Positions 6,037-6,590 of a DNA stretch of 6,590 nt are shown in pieces. Within the stretch, counting starts at the first letter, position 1; every line of letters begins with the position of its first letter. Origin of the DNA: JBHGBM01 sp041946965. GTDB lineage: Bacteria; Acidobacteriota; Terriglobia; Bryobacterales; Bryobacteraceae. The stretch is taken from the NCBI GenBank assembly GCA_041946965.1, contig JBHGBM010000142.1:1-6590 (forward strand). The letters are read 5' to 3'. The notes below the pieces were generated by a model that worked only from the letters and a program-made list of their open reading frames with translations, did no database searches and had not been told where the DNA came from. The translations under genes and the position numbers were made by a program.

Positions 6037-6590
<554 letters not shown>

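Overview
The window is a GC-rich bacterial chromosomal segment with five protein genes and almost no spacer DNA. No RNA genes, CRISPR arrays or insertion sequences were seen. The best guess for the organism is an Acidobacteriota member of the Bryobacterales/Solibacter type. That guess rests on general gene style (a Tat-type secreted isochorismatase-like hydrolase next to a beta-helix protein, and a small secreted hypothetical protein). It is inference, not a marker-gene assignment.

Layout. (1) Positions 1-1642, plus strand: the 3' part of a right-handed parallel beta-helix protein gene, followed 8 bases later by a cysteine hydrolase of the isochorismatase-like superfamily with a twin-arginine-like signal peptide. 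The pair is probably one operon that begins upstream of the window. (2) Positions 1656-2489, minus strand: an EamA/DMT-type membrane transporter converging on the hydrolase gene. The 13-base junction contains one arm of a 16-bp-stem hairpin that could terminate transcription from both sides. (3) Positions 2523-2990, plus strand: a small secreted protein of unknown function, divergent from the transporter with only 33 bases between start codons. (4) Positions 3050-5983, plus strand: a 977-residue two-part enzyme with a GlmU-like sugar-1-phosphate nucleotidylyltransferase at the N-terminus and a GHMP-type sugar kinase in the C-terminal two-thirds. (5) Positions 6037 to the window end, plus strand: the first 184 codons of a MaeB-type malic enzyme, preceded by a consensus TATAAT and a strong Shine-Dalgarno sequence.

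How the genes fit together. The most interesting gene is the nucleotidylyltransferase-kinase fusion. Its domain order matches the known L-fucose salvage enzyme Fkp (nucleotidylyltransferase first, kinase second), but the N-terminal domain carries GlmU-type motifs and the kinase half has unusually long spacing between its motifs. The simplest reading is a one-polypeptide salvage route, free sugar to sugar-1-phosphate to NDP-sugar, with an unknown sugar. The neighbouring genes do not name the substrate. Malic enzyme is central metabolism and looks independently transcribed.

Regulatory structure. Three starts (2489 minus, 2523 plus, 3050 plus) lack a Shine-Dalgarno sequence and have a -10-like hexamer 6-8 bases before the start codon, as expected for leaderless mRNAs; malic enzyme has a conventional leader. 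A 40-base dyad overlaps the promoter of the fusion gene, and a perfect 22-bp palindrome lies inside its nucleotidylyltransferase domain.
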